Translations under genes and position numbers: made by a program
Part shown: positions 45,203 to 53,761 of the stretch, in pieces
Layout of the letters: each line of letters opens with the position of its first letter
Numbering within the stretch: position 1 is the first letter of the stretch
Assembly: GCF_008635795.1 (NCBI RefSeq)
Contig: NZ_VWRQ01000012.1
Location: 1 to 64,000 of the forward strand
Length of the DNA: 64,000 bases
Direction of reading: 5' to 3'
Source of the DNA: Paenibacillus tepidiphilus
Lineage (GTDB): Bacteria > Bacillota > Bacilli > Paenibacillales > Paenibacillaceae
The notes under the pieces: model-generated
Seen by the model: only the letters and a program-made list of their open reading frames with translations
Told to the model about the DNA's origin: nothing
Databases searched by the model: none

Positions 45203-45544
45203 CTAACGCATCGCCTTTCGATACTCACCATCCCTATAGACAGCAAGCAGGGAGGAGCTATCGTAATCCTTAACAGTATAAAATTTACTGCCAACCGGCG
45301 CGATAGTGGAATCTTCATCCCGTTCGGGAAAAGCCTTTTGCGGATCAATAAATCTTTTTACCGTTCCGATATGCTGGTCCAGCTTCTCCTCTTCAACAGT
45401 CAGCTCCGAAACCACATAAGACTTGTTCTCCCACACGATAACAGGCGGAGCCGGGAGCAGCGGGTATTCACTCGTAGTATTTGCAGATGAACAACCCGTC
45501 AGCATAACTGCCGCAAGCACCATAAGCATGATAATACGCTGCAT
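45203..45544 (-). CDS. small hypothetical lipoprotein
   Basis: A 113-residue exported protein. Signal with lipobox MLTGC (Cys near 18), then a folded part with ENKSYVVSELTVEEEKLDQHIGTVKRFI and VGSKFYTVKDYDSSSLLAVYRDGEYRKA, which looks like a small beta protein; I do not recognise it beyond similarity to hypothetical Bacillales lipoproteins. GGTGGTGAGG precedes the start. It lies 51 bp after the beta-propeller gene, on the same strand. Confidence 0.8.
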   Translation of the reverse strand: MQRIIMLMVLAAVMLTGCSSANTTSEYPLLPAPPVIVWENKSYVVSELTVEEEKLDQHIGTVKRFIDPQKAFPERDEDSTIAPVGSKFYTVKDYDSSSLLAVYRDGEYRKAMR

Positions 45545-45595
45545 TGCCTCACCACCTACTTGTTCCGCAGAATAAATAACGTGAAGTAATGCTCC

Positions 45596-46906
45596 TTATA
45601 AAAGCTTCTCTGGCAGCTTTACAGCCATGAGCTTGGTCTCCGAAGGAATCAGCACTGTTCCGTTAGTGACGGTTATTGTGCCATAGCTGGAAATCCCGGT
45701 AGCAATACGGCCAAGCGTTGTTCCTGTAGCTGCATCCATGATCGACAACATCCCGTTCTCATCCCCGATGAAGACAGCCTTGCCAATTCGTTGCAGCGTT
45801 ACTGCCTTACTGCCGGAATCGCCGAAGCGGACACTGCTGTTGTTCGCCAGATTGACAGCGGTTATTTCCGTTCCTTGCTGAAAATAGGCTATTCCTTGGA
45901 TCGGGCCTGCCAGCCAGTTACCGAAGCGCTTGTAGCTGTGTGCAGTGTCAGCATTGAACTGTCCGCGTGCAAAGCGGGTGAGATACACGTTATTTTCCTC
46001 TAACAGCCCATCTGCGGTATAGGCATAAGGACCTTGAAGGGAAGTGTAACGGGCAGCCATACGCGAAACGTCGGGAAGCGGCTGGTAATTCTCCGGTTTC
46101 GTGATTTTGCCTGTTGCCGGGTCCAATACCGCTAAGGTCAACAGATAGCCCGGAATCTTGGTAAGAGTCGCAGAGGGTTCTGCGGATTCCCGGATAATGA
46201 CCTGTCCGTTCTGGCTGCCGACGAAGCTGTACATTCCTTCTGTTCTCCATAATACCTTACCTGTAGAGGCGTTTAGGCCAAAAAACTGGCTGCGGATGTT
46301 ATTGACGGTACTGGATACCACAAGCACTCCACCGTATTTACGGTATATACTTCCCGCATACATTGGCACGGCTTTATTCTCCCATAGTCTCTTGCCTGTA
46401 ACGGCATCAAAGGCTGCCATACCACCGCTTTCATTGGCAAAATATACGGTTCCGTCCAGCAGCTTGATTCTTCCGCCGAGTTCCAGCGGGCGGGCAGCAG
46501 CTTTGACCTTCCAGATCTCTTTTCCCGTCTTTGCGTCAAGCTTAACAAGGTCGCCGCCGCCGGTAACGAACAGGACCGAGTTGTTGGTAACAATCTCAGG
46601 GAAAGCCCCCTTAGCATAAGACCAATTGATTGTTCCTGAGGCTGCTTCTCTGGCATAGAGCTTGTTGTGCTTCACGTAAAAGACGGTGCCGTTATGAACA
46701 GGCCGCTGCTCATAATAGAGCCCGGCACCATCGGTATTGGCTTGCCAGAGTAGCGGAAGCGTTGCTTGCTGGTTGGGGTTAACTGCCGCCGTATGAATCT
46801 CAGGTTCAGCCAAGGCCAGGGAGCTGCCCGGTTGAAGTCCGATAGCGCTTGGTATAAGCAATGCTGATGCGAGCAGCAGCTTGAGTGCAGTTGTTGGTGA
46901 AGCCAT
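45596..46906 (-). CDS. exported PQQ-like beta-propeller protein
   Basis: A secreted protein of about 436 residues with a signal peptide (to about 33, LASALLIPSAIG). Repeating blades of the pyrrolo-quinoline-quinone type: AREAASGTINWSYAKG, LDAKTGKEIWKVKA, FDAVTGKRLWENKA, LNASTGKVLWRTEG and IMDAATGTTLGRIAT. No catalytic residues of quinoproteins are evident, so it probably serves as a scaffold or sensor. ATG 46906 is preferred to ATG 46915, because AAGGAG touches the latter directly. Probably cotranscribed with the following lipoprotein. Confidence 0.85.
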   Translation of the reverse strand: MASPTTALKLLLASALLIPSAIGLQPGSSLALAEPEIHTAAVNPNQQATLPLLWQANTDGAGLYYEQRPVHNGTVFYVKHNKLYAREAASGTINWSYAKGAFPEIVTNNSVLFVTGGGDLVKLDAKTGKEIWKVKAAARPLELGGRIKLLDGTVYFANESGGMAAFDAVTGKRLWENKAVPMYAGSIYRKYGGVLVVSSTVNNIRSQFFGLNASTGKVLWRTEGMYSFVGSQNGQVIIRESAEPSATLTKIPGYLLTLAVLDPATGKITKPENYQPLPDVSRMAARYTSLQGPYAYTADGLLEENNVYLTRFARGQFNADTAHSYKRFGNWLAGPIQGIAYFQQGTEITAVNLANNSSVRFGDSGSKAVTLQRIGKAVFIGDENGMLSIMDAATGTTLGRIATGISSYGTITVTNGTVLIPSETKLMAVKLPEKLL

Positions 46907-47087
46907 TGTTGTCATCTCCTTAGGAATTTAAGGCTAATATATGTTTAGACCGGAATTCAAGGAAATAGTTGCATTAATATGGCAAGAAATCATATGGATG
47001 GTGAATCGTGAAGCTGCTACTGCAAGCGAAGCGGTGTCCGCTTAAGCGTAAGCATATGCTCTCAGCTCAAACTCAAGCGTTCACTGC

Positions 47088-47300
47088 AATTAGTTCGATT
47101 TTCTCACACTAATCCTGCCTTTTTTGCGGAAATCAGCAATCTAGTTCGATAATCGCCACTTAATCCGGACGATATTGGTACAATTGTGGTTTTACACCAA
47201 TATTAAGTGGTGAATTTCCAATTAGACTTGTGATCATCCTTGATATTGGTGAAATTAAGTGGCGATTTTCCAACTACACTCTGCGAGCAGGGGCTGCTGT
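47088..47300 (+). repeat. ~200-bp dispersed element, copy B
   Basis: Aligns by eye to the reverse complement of 29571-29778 over its full length. It has the same three arms, one as CGCCACTTAAT near 47145-47164 and two as ATTAAGTGG near 47205 and 47252. Confidence 0.8.
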
Positions 47301-47450
47301 TCGTTCATCCTAACGATATAGAACGGGCTGCCAGCGGATTCCACAGCATATAGCGGTATTAGACCAGAGATCGGGGAACGGGTAGCGGCTGGAAGTCCAT
47401 AACTCCATAGTGTAATTACCAGCCTTATCCAGACTAATCTTTAGTATAAT

Positions 47451-47490
47451 ATATATAGTTAACATAATAAATAATATGTAATCTTTGTCT
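47451..47490. repeat. AT-rich repeat with GTTAACATAATA, copy 2
   Basis: ATATATAGTTAACATAATAAAT...ATATGTAATCT resembles 30131-30170. Confidence 0.5.
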
Positions 47491-47713
47491 GTACAATAGA
47501 GGGTTTGTAAGCAACTGAATTAGTAAATGGTTACATAACAAGGGATTATTACTAGTTACTACAAACTCTGTACATGCAGAGGTGAGTCACATGAAACTAA
47601 TACTCAATTCATTTATACACTTGCGGCATTACTGGTGTTGATATGGCTTCTATGTGTTCAACCAGACATCCGTTGTGTTCTCTATCGAAGTACCATAAGA
47701 TATGGCAGACAAG

Positions 47714-47759
47714 AAAACCGCCGATTGTCCGGGCTGCACCCGGTACAATCGGCGGTTTT
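47714..47759 (-). terminator. terminator after the APC permease
   Basis: AAAACCGCCGATTGT pairs with ACAATCGGCGGTTTT, with an inner CGG/CCG stem; the A-run on the plus strand is the T-run for the minus-strand gene. Confidence 0.85.
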
Positions 47760-47763
47760 GGTT

Positions 47764-49083
47764 TTAGAGCGTTTTGCGCACGGCAGGCTGTTCCTCCAGT
47801 TCGGCTGCAGCAGACGCATCCGGGCGGATTCTCCGCTGCGGGCGGACGAGAATGAAGAACACAGCAATGATCAGCAGCGGGTACAGCATGGCCCAGCCGG
47901 TAAACGGGAGCACGGCGAGCGTGGCCAGCAGGGAGATCCAGCTGACTGTTCTGCCGAGTCTGCTGCCCCGAAGCAGCCGGGTTCCGGCGGCACAGCCGCC
48001 AATGTAGGTCAGAATGAAGGTGGCATTCGGAAACTGGATTAAGGTAGTAATGCTTACCAGGCCGCTGCCGAACAAGAACAGGATGGCTGCATAACAGATG
48101 AACAGAAAGCCGATGGCTCCGGTTGGCGTATGGTACCTTGCGGAGATCCGGGCCATGGTCTTCGGGGCGTAATCTTGACGCGCCAGGGCATAGGCGACCC
48201 GGGAAGCGGCGCCGGTGTAGGCGATGATGGTCGCAGTGCAGATGAAGACTCCCGTCAATCCGGCGATATATCCGCCCCAAGTACCGAGCGGACCACTGAT
48301 CATCCGGACCAGGGAGGTATCGGCTTCGCCCTGGAGATAGCTCCGTGTGCCCACGGTCGCCAGAGCGGCCAGAAAATACAGCACACCGACAATGATCGCG
48401 GCGATGCTCACGCCTTTAATGGCGGCACGCTGCGGATCTTTGAATTCCTCTGACAGATGCGATACGGCTTCCCAGCCGATGAAGCACCAGAAGAGGATGG
48501 CCGCTGCCTGCCCGACACTGCTCCAGCCCTGCGGCATGAACGGGGTAAAGGCGGCCTTGTCGACCTGCGGCAGCGCAGCCGAGACGGCAAAGACAAGGAC
48601 TGCGATGATTGCGAGGACTACGGCGATCTGGACTTTGCCGGCCACTTTCATCCCGACCCAGTTGACGATAAGCCCGGCAGCAAGCATCCCTCCGGCAATC
48701 GCCACTCTGGCGGAGTCTCCCCAGCCCATGGCCGACGTCAGGTAGCCGGCTCCGGTCAAAGCGGCCACCGGACCCCCGATCGGCACCGACATCAGGAAGA
48801 ACCAGCCGACCAGCGCTCCCGCACGGGAACCGAAGGCCAGGGTTACGAAATGCGAGACACCGCCCGCATTCGGATGCTTTGCCGAGAGCAGGCCCATGGA
48901 TAAGGCCAGCGGCAGAATCAGCAGGGTCATCAGGCCCCAGGCCAGCAGTGAAGCCGGACCGGCCAGTTCGGCCGCGAGGCCGGGAACGATGAGAACCCCG
49001 GAGCCCAGAACGGCACCGATATAAAGCGCGATGGCCTGCGGCATGCCGATATTTTGTTGTAAGGCAGATGGAGCTTCTTTCAT
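47764..49083 (-). CDS. APC-superfamily amino-acid permease
   Basis: A 439-residue, twelve-helix transporter. The N-terminal IALYIGAVLGSGVLIVPGLAAELAGPAS is the conserved TM1 unwound segment; SVPIGGPVAALTGAGYL and FWCFIGWEAVSHLSEEFKDPQRA follow. The pattern is closest to YjeH-type amino-acid exporters. Divergent from a LysR regulator 138 bp away, which probably controls it. Substrate unknown. Confidence 0.9.
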   Translation of the reverse strand: MKEAPSALQQNIGMPQAIALYIGAVLGSGVLIVPGLAAELAGPASLLAWGLMTLLILPLALSMGLLSAKHPNAGGVSHFVTLAFGSRAGALVGWFFLMSVPIGGPVAALTGAGYLTSAMGWGDSARVAIAGGMLAAGLIVNWVGMKVAGKVQIAVVLAIIAVLVFAVSAALPQVDKAAFTPFMPQGWSSVGQAAAILFWCFIGWEAVSHLSEEFKDPQRAAIKGVSIAAIIVGVLYFLAALATVGTRSYLQGEADTSLVRMISGPLGTWGGYIAGLTGVFICTATIIAYTGAASRVAYALARQDYAPKTMARISARYHTPTGAIGFLFICYAAILFLFGSGLVSITTLIQFPNATFILTYIGGCAAGTRLLRGSRLGRTVSWISLLATLAVLPFTGWAMLYPLLIIAVFFILVRPQRRIRPDASAAAELEEQPAVRKTL

Positions 49084-49221
49084 TCGGCAATCCTGCTTTC
49101 TATAGAAATGATCTGTGTTGAAATTAATTATAGAGTATCAGATAATAGTTCCATTGGAAAAACAGAAAGATCGGATACCATCCATTCAAAAATTCGATGG
49201 ATAGAAAGCGGGGGACTACCT

Positions 49222-50139
49222 TTGGAATCCAGGCATTTGTTTACCTTCCTTACAGTGGTAGAGGCCGGCAGCTTTACGCGGGCCGCACAGCGGCTGGATT
49301 ATGCGCAATCGAGTATAACGGCACAGATTCAGGCACTGGAGAGTGAACTGGGCCAGCCGCTGTTTGACCGGATCGGCAAGCGGATTCTGCTTACCGATGC
49401 CGGGCGCCGTCTGCTGCCGTATGCGCAGGAGATTGCGCGGATGCACTCCCTGGCCCAGCAGGCGCTGCATCCGGATGCGGAGCTCGCCGGCAGCCTCAGG
49501 ATCGGTGCGCCGGAATCGCTTGCCGCATTCCGGCTGCCGGGAATTATTCAGGAATTCCGCGGCCGCTATCCGGCGGTGCAGATTACGCTGAAGCCGGGCG
49601 TCTGCTGGGAGCTTGCCGATATGGTCCGTTCCGGTGAGCTGGATCTGGCTTTCCTGCTGCAGCCGGAGACTGAATACAAGGATCTGCGCACCGATACGCT
49701 CGTACAGGAAGCTATGGCACTGGTGGCACCGCTGGACCATCCCTTCGGCCTGCTGCCGGAGATTGAACCAAGGCACCTGCTGAACGAGACGATTCTGCAT
49801 ACCGAGGCCGGTTGTACCTACCGGACCCTCTTTGAACAGCAGCTTCATCAGCATGGTGTGTTTCCCGATCCGAAGCTGGAGTTTTGGAGTATTGAGGCGA
49901 TCAAGCAATGCGTGATGTCCGGGCTGGGCATTTCCCTGCTTCCGCTGATCACTGTCAAGAAGGAGCTGGAAGAAGGGAAGCTGATCCGCCTGAATTGGAA
50001 TGATGAGCAGCAGCGTGTGGCTACCCAGTCGGTGGTCCATCATAAGAAATGGATATCGCCTGGACTGGAGCAATTTCTGCAGCTGGTCCGGAAGCATGCT
50101 GCCCGCTGGCGGGAGGAAACGGCAGAATTTGCGAAGTAA
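49222..50139 (+). CDS. LysR-family transcriptional regulator
   Basis: A 305-residue regulator with the N-terminal winged HTH ([43 protein letters not shown]) and a substrate-binding-like C-terminal domain from about 90. TTG 49222 follows GCGGGGGA and matches family starts; the frame extends upstream to 49108 but the extra residues lie in the presumed promoter. Divergent from the APC permease, the classical arrangement for a LysR activator of an exporter. Confidence 0.92.
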   Translation: MESRHLFTFLTVVEAGSFTRAAQRLDYAQSSITAQIQALESELGQPLFDRIGKRILLTDAGRRLLPYAQEIARMHSLAQQALHPDAELAGSLRIGAPESLAAFRLPGIIQEFRGRYPAVQITLKPGVCWELADMVRSGELDLAFLLQPETEYKDLRTDTLVQEAMALVAPLDHPFGLLPEIEPRHLLNETILHTEAGCTYRTLFEQQLHQHGVFPDPKLEFWSIEAIKQCVMSGLGISLLPLITVKKELEEGKLIRLNWNDEQQRVATQSVVHHKKWISPGLEQFLQLVRKHAARWREETAEFAK

Positions 50140-50168
50140 TTACACGTGCCCAGAAGGGAGGATACACC

Positions 50169-51104
50169 ATGAACGATGTGGATACTGAGTATGAAGAGGA
50201 GCTCGAAGCGTTTCTGATCTGGATGAAGGACGCCGGTTATACAGCGTATACGCAGAAATCATATCTCGCCGATGTGCGGGAGTTCCTGCACAGCCTTAAC
50301 GGCAAACGGCTCGATGCCGTTAAGAAGCTGCATGTCGTCTCCTATTTGACATCGGTGCGGGAACGCGGGGTGAGCGATGCGACGCGTAACCGCAAGCATG
50401 CCTCCATTCATTGTCTGTTCAAGGCGCTGATAGAGCTGGAGCTTCTGAACGCGAACCCTGCGGCAGGCATCAAGAAATCGAAGACCGACAAGAACCGTGA
50501 ACCCGTATTCCTGGAGGAGAGCGATCTGCAGCGTTTCCTTGGTGCAGTGGAGGGAAAGTACCGCACCCGTAATCTGGCACTTTTCCTGCTCATGTCCTAT
50601 ATGGGTCTGCGTGTCGGAGAAGTTCATACCTTGAACCTCAGCGACTATGATACAGAACGGCAAATCCTGCGTGTGTTCGGAAAAGGGCGCAAATGGCGCA
50701 ACGTACCGGTACCGGCGGAGCTTACTCCTTACCTGGAGCAGGCGCTGGCTGAACGGCTTGCGCCTTGGCGCGGGAAGGAAGAGGCGATGTTCATCTCCCA
50801 GAAAGGCCGCAGGCTGTCGATCCGCTGTATACAAGGCATCGCCGCCGCCGCATTTGCCCGGTTCCAGGACGAAGTCCCTCCGCCGCAGCGCCGCTCTTAC
50901 TCCAGCCACAAGCTGCGCCACTCGTTCGCCACGATGCTGCTGCGCAAGGGTGCGGATCTGCGCACGGTACAGGAGCTGCTGGGCCATTCCTCCATCCAGA
51001 CGACTACCGTGTACACGCATATCACGAACCGGGAGAAGGAAGAGGCGATGTCACGGCTGCAAATCAAGCTGCCGTTAGAGGTGGGTATACCGGATGAATC
51101 ATAA
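50169..51104 (+). CDS. tyrosine recombinase / integrase (XerC/XerD-like)
   Basis: A 311-residue recombinase. Core-binding domain about 8-95 ([34 protein letters not shown]), catalytic domain about 110-300 with the first Arg in [30 protein letters not shown] (His and Tyr). GGGAGG precedes ATG 50169. It starts 29 bp after the LysR stop and could be cotranscribed. Lack of att-like repeats or cargo makes it look like a stand-alone recombinase rather than part of a recognisable element. Confidence 0.9.
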   Translation: MNDVDTEYEEELEAFLIWMKDAGYTAYTQKSYLADVREFLHSLNGKRLDAVKKLHVVSYLTSVRERGVSDATRNRKHASIHCLFKALIELELLNANPAAGIKKSKTDKNREPVFLEESDLQRFLGAVEGKYRTRNLALFLLMSYMGLRVGEVHTLNLSDYDTERQILRVFGKGRKWRNVPVPAELTPYLEQALAERLAPWRGKEEAMFISQKGRRLSIRCIQGIAAAAFARFQDEVPPPQRRSYSSHKLRHSFATMLLRKGADLRTVQELLGHSSIQTTTVYTHITNREKEEAMSRLQIKLPLEVGIPDES

Positions 51105-51212
51105 CGGAATTCGAAGGCGACATAAACAATATTATGTTAACTTCAAAACCTGCTAAATATACCTTTCATATCATGATTCATTTAATTACCAATCGCCCGC
51201 CAATTTAATAAC

Positions 51213-51252
51213 ACCTTCCATTACACTCATAAACAGTGATGGAAGGTATTTT
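51213..51252 (+). terminator. terminator after the recombinase
   Basis: ACCTTCCAT pairs with ATGGAAGGT, extended by CACT/AGTG, followed by ATTTT. Confidence 0.75.
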
Positions 51253-51388
51253 ACTGCCTATATCTGTATTCGCTTACATTATTACTACCAGCAAATAAAT
51301 CAATAACAAAAAATAACTTGTTATTATTCAGCTAATGTTTTATTCTAACAATTAGTGAGGATTATTAATCAGCTAATGTTCTTATGGA

Positions 51389-51402
51389 TGTAACCGTCTA
51401 CA
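51389..51402 (+). promoter_or_regulatory. cre-like CcpA site
   Basis: TGTAACCGTCTACA matches the cre consensus TGWAANCGNTNWCA at all but one position and lies about 35 bp ahead of a glycosidase start. Confidence 0.5.
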
Positions 51403-51437
51403 AATGGTTGCTCTTACGATGATGGGAGGAAACGTCA

Positions 51438-52409
51438 GTGCAAGAAGTGTTTTTTAAAGGAATGACTTACGGGTGGGAGACGCCAAGAGGGGTGTACCGT
51501 ACCGGAGAAGCGGAGGATTCCCTGCGCAAGCTGGCCGAAACCGGCAGCGAATGGATCGCTCTGTCCTTCTGGACCTGGCAGGACAACGTATTCTCGACTA
51601 ATATTTATTTCGATTATGGCTATACGCCGACAGACCGCGATATTGCGCATACAGTGAAGCTGGCTAAAGAACTGGGTCTTAAGGTCTGCCTGAAGCCGGT
51701 GGTGAATTCACGTGACGGCATCTGGCGGGCGCGGATCGGCTTTCCGGAGGACGGGGATGCGTATTGGGCAGAATGGTTCCGTTCCTATACGAATTTCCTC
51801 AAGCATTATGCCGAGCTGGCGGAAGAACTGGAATGTGAAATGTTCTGCATCGGCTGCGAGATGGTAGCTACGGAGAGCAGAGAAGCGGAGTGGCGGGAAG
51901 TGATCCGCGAGACGCGCAGTCTGTACAGCGGACCGATTGTATACAATGCCAACCACGGCAAGGAAGAAGGGATTGCCTGGCTGGATGAGGTGGATCTGAT
52001 CGGAACTAGCGCCTATTATCCGGTGGCGTCGGCTCCGGGAGAGAGCTACGAGAATATGCTGGCGGCTTGGGAACGCCAGAAACCGCGGCTTAAAGCCCTG
52101 TCCGAGCGATTCGGCAAGCAGCTCGTATTTATCGAAATCGGTTGCCGGAGCGCCGAGGGCTGCGCGACGATGCCTTGGGACTTTAGTCATAAGCATTTGC
52201 CGGTCTCCCAGAGCGAGCAGGCGAACTTTTATAAGTCAGCGCTTGAATGCTTCTGGAAGGAACCCTGGTTCGCGGGCTTCTTCTGGTGGGACTGGAGTAC
52301 GGTCTTATATGATAAGGAAGCGGCAGGCAGCAATGTCGGCTTCGACATTTACGGCAAGGAAGCGGAAGTCATCCTCCGCGAATATTATCAGCGTCCGGCA
52401 CATCAATAA
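51438..52409 (+). CDS. glycoside hydrolase, GH113-like (beta-mannanase type)
   Basis: A 323-residue intracellular TIM-barrel hydrolase. KGMTYGWETPRG at the N-terminus, ALSFWTWQDN, DIAHTVKLAKELGLKVCLKPVV, FCIGCEM carrying the likely acid/base Glu, and FIEIGCRS with the likely nucleophile Glu. This pattern is that of GH113, whose members cut beta-1,4-mannan or manno-oligosaccharides. No signal peptide. The start is GTG, seven bases after GGGAGG. The cre-like site upstream suggests carbon catabolite repression. Exact substrate is inference. Confidence 0.85.
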   Translation: MQEVFFKGMTYGWETPRGVYRTGEAEDSLRKLAETGSEWIALSFWTWQDNVFSTNIYFDYGYTPTDRDIAHTVKLAKELGLKVCLKPVVNSRDGIWRARIGFPEDGDAYWAEWFRSYTNFLKHYAELAEELECEMFCIGCEMVATESREAEWREVIRETRSLYSGPIVYNANHGKEEGIAWLDEVDLIGTSAYYPVASAPGESYENMLAAWERQKPRLKALSERFGKQLVFIEIGCRSAEGCATMPWDFSHKHLPVSQSEQANFYKSALECFWKEPWFAGFFWWDWSTVLYDKEAAGSNVGFDIYGKEAEVILREYYQRPAHQ

Positions 52410-52422
52410 TATTAGATTTTGG

Positions 52423-52455
52423 AGGCTGCGGGAGAAGGGTCCTGCAGCCTTTTTG
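52423..52455 (+). terminator. terminator after the GH113-like gene
   Basis: AGGCTGC pairs with GCAGCCT, followed by TTTTT. Confidence 0.75.
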
Positions 52456-52592
52456 CTATGCCTTAAGGCACATTAATTCCATTGGCAGACCTACTCTTTC
52501 ATGTTATATTAATGGTAGAAAAGCCGTCCTTTTCGTGGTGGTCAATTTTCCCACTAACATGAGAGGGCGGTTATTTTGTGCGCGAACGCGGA

Positions 52593-52642
52593 AGAGGGCT
52601 GCCATTCGCTTGTCCGGCCGGATAAGTGAATGACAGCCCTCT
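52593..52642. terminator. long hairpin after ldh
   Basis: AGAGGGCTGCCATTCGCTTGTCC pairs over about 22 bp with the segment ending AGCCCTCT; no real T-run, so termination is likely but not certain. Confidence 0.5.
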
Positions 52643-52663
52643 GGTAATCAGCAGGCAGCATGG

Positions 52664-53584
52664 TTACAGATCAAGCTTGGCAATCTCCGCTTTGAGCTTC
52701 TCGGCCGACTGCTGGAACAAGGTGCGTTCCTCGTCGCTGAGCGGCAGATCAAGCACCTCGCGCACTCCGGTACGGTCAACGATGCAAGGTACACCCAGGT
52801 ACACATCGGATATGCCATTATAGTTGTTGAGCAGGGTGGATACGTTCAGCACAGCACCCTCATTGTGCAGAATGGAGACCACGATCCGGTCCAGCGCCAG
52901 TGCAATGGCGTAGGAAGTAGACCCTTTGGCATTGATAATTTCGTAGGCGGCGTTCTTGGTATCTTCGAAGATTTCGTTGCGCTCCGCCTCATCAAAGTCG
53001 AGTTCAATGCCCGCAACGTTGGCCAGACTCCATACAGGAAGCTCGGAATCGCCGTGCTCACCGATAATTTGCCCGTGGATACTGCGCGGGTCAATTTCCT
53101 TGTGCTTGCCGATCAGGTAACGGAAGCGCGCGCTATCCAGTACTGTTCCGGAACCGATAACCCGTCTGCGGTCGAAGCCGCTGATCTTCAGTGTGGCATA
53201 GGACAGAATGTCCACCGGATTAGTGGCTACGAGCACAATCGCGTGCTGGTTGTATTTAGCGATACGTTGGATGATATCCTGAAAAATCGAGATGTTTTTG
53301 CGCAGAAGGTCAATCCGGGTCTCACCCGGTTTCTGGGAGGCGCCGGCGGTCACAATGATAATGTCCGCATCCCGGCAATCTTCATAGGTTCCTGCCCATA
53401 GCTTCACACCGCCGACAAACGGCATACCGTGGTTCATGTCCAGCGCTTCGCCGAGCGCTTTCTGATGGTTGACATCAATGAGGACAAGCTCGGGCATGCG
53501 TCTGCGCAGCAGCAAAGTGTAAGCGGTTGTGGTGCCGACAGCACCGGTGCCGATGACGACGACACGATTAGGCTTGGGGGCCAT
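52664..53584 (-). CDS. ldh: L-lactate dehydrogenase
   Basis: Reduces pyruvate to L-lactate, regenerating NAD+. Rossmann start RVVVIGTGAVGTTTAYTLL, substrate Arg in GETRIDLLRKN, VATNPVDIL, and catalytic His in GEHGDSELPVWS. About 306 residues, normal for bacterial LDH. The start is ATG 53584, after GGAGGAG; the frame extends upstream into the promoter. Divergent from an amino-acid permease; TTGAAA-17-TATGAT is its likely promoter. Confidence 0.96.
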   Translation of the reverse strand: MAPKPNRVVVIGTGAVGTTTAYTLLLRRRMPELVLIDVNHQKALGEALDMNHGMPFVGGVKLWAGTYEDCRDADIIIVTAGASQKPGETRIDLLRKNISIFQDIIQRIAKYNQHAIVLVATNPVDILSYATLKISGFDRRRVIGSGTVLDSARFRYLIGKHKEIDPRSIHGQIIGEHGDSELPVWSLANVAGIELDFDEAERNEIFEDTKNAAYEIINAKGSTSYAIALALDRIVVSILHNEGAVLNVSTLLNNYNGISDVYLGVPCIVDRTGVREVLDLPLSDEERTLFQQSAEKLKAEIAKLDL

Positions 53585-53633
53585 AAGTTCATCTCCTCCG
53601 AAAGTTTCGAATTTTTTGTGTCCAATCTTATCC

Positions 53634-53662
53634 ATCATAATCGCAAAGGTTAGTGTTTTCAA
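53634..53662 (-). promoter_or_regulatory. sigma-A type promoter of ldh
   Basis: On the minus strand TTGAAA (53662-53657), 17-bp spacer, TATGAT (53639-53634). Confidence 0.6.
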
Positions 53663-53761
53663 GCTGCCTGTTTTTATCCATTACCCTGATTAAGGGTAAG
53701 CTAATTATCTAGCTGAAGGTTGTACCATTTCACTCATAAGTTGACAGGAGAGAACGAAAGA

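Larger units (their letters stand above)
46907..47713. other. 0.8-kb repeat-rich region without genes
   Basis: No credible coding frame. It contains the second copy of the ~200-bp dispersed element (47088-47300), an AT-rich GTTAACATAATA segment (47451-47490) and AT-rich sequence resembling the other gene-free stretch at 29.3-30.4 kb. Confidence 0.75.
51105..51437. other. intergenic region upstream of the GH113-like gene
   Basis: Holds a terminator (51213-51252), two direct copies of CAGCTAATGTT embedded in AT-rich sequence (near 51329 and 51370), and a cre-like site (51389-51402). Confidence 0.7.

Noticed and set aside
47609-48280. 223-codon minus-strand frame overlapping the APC permease
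   Set aside because: It is an alternative frame of the permease and runs through its terminator; Arg/His/Cys-rich as expected of a shadow frame.
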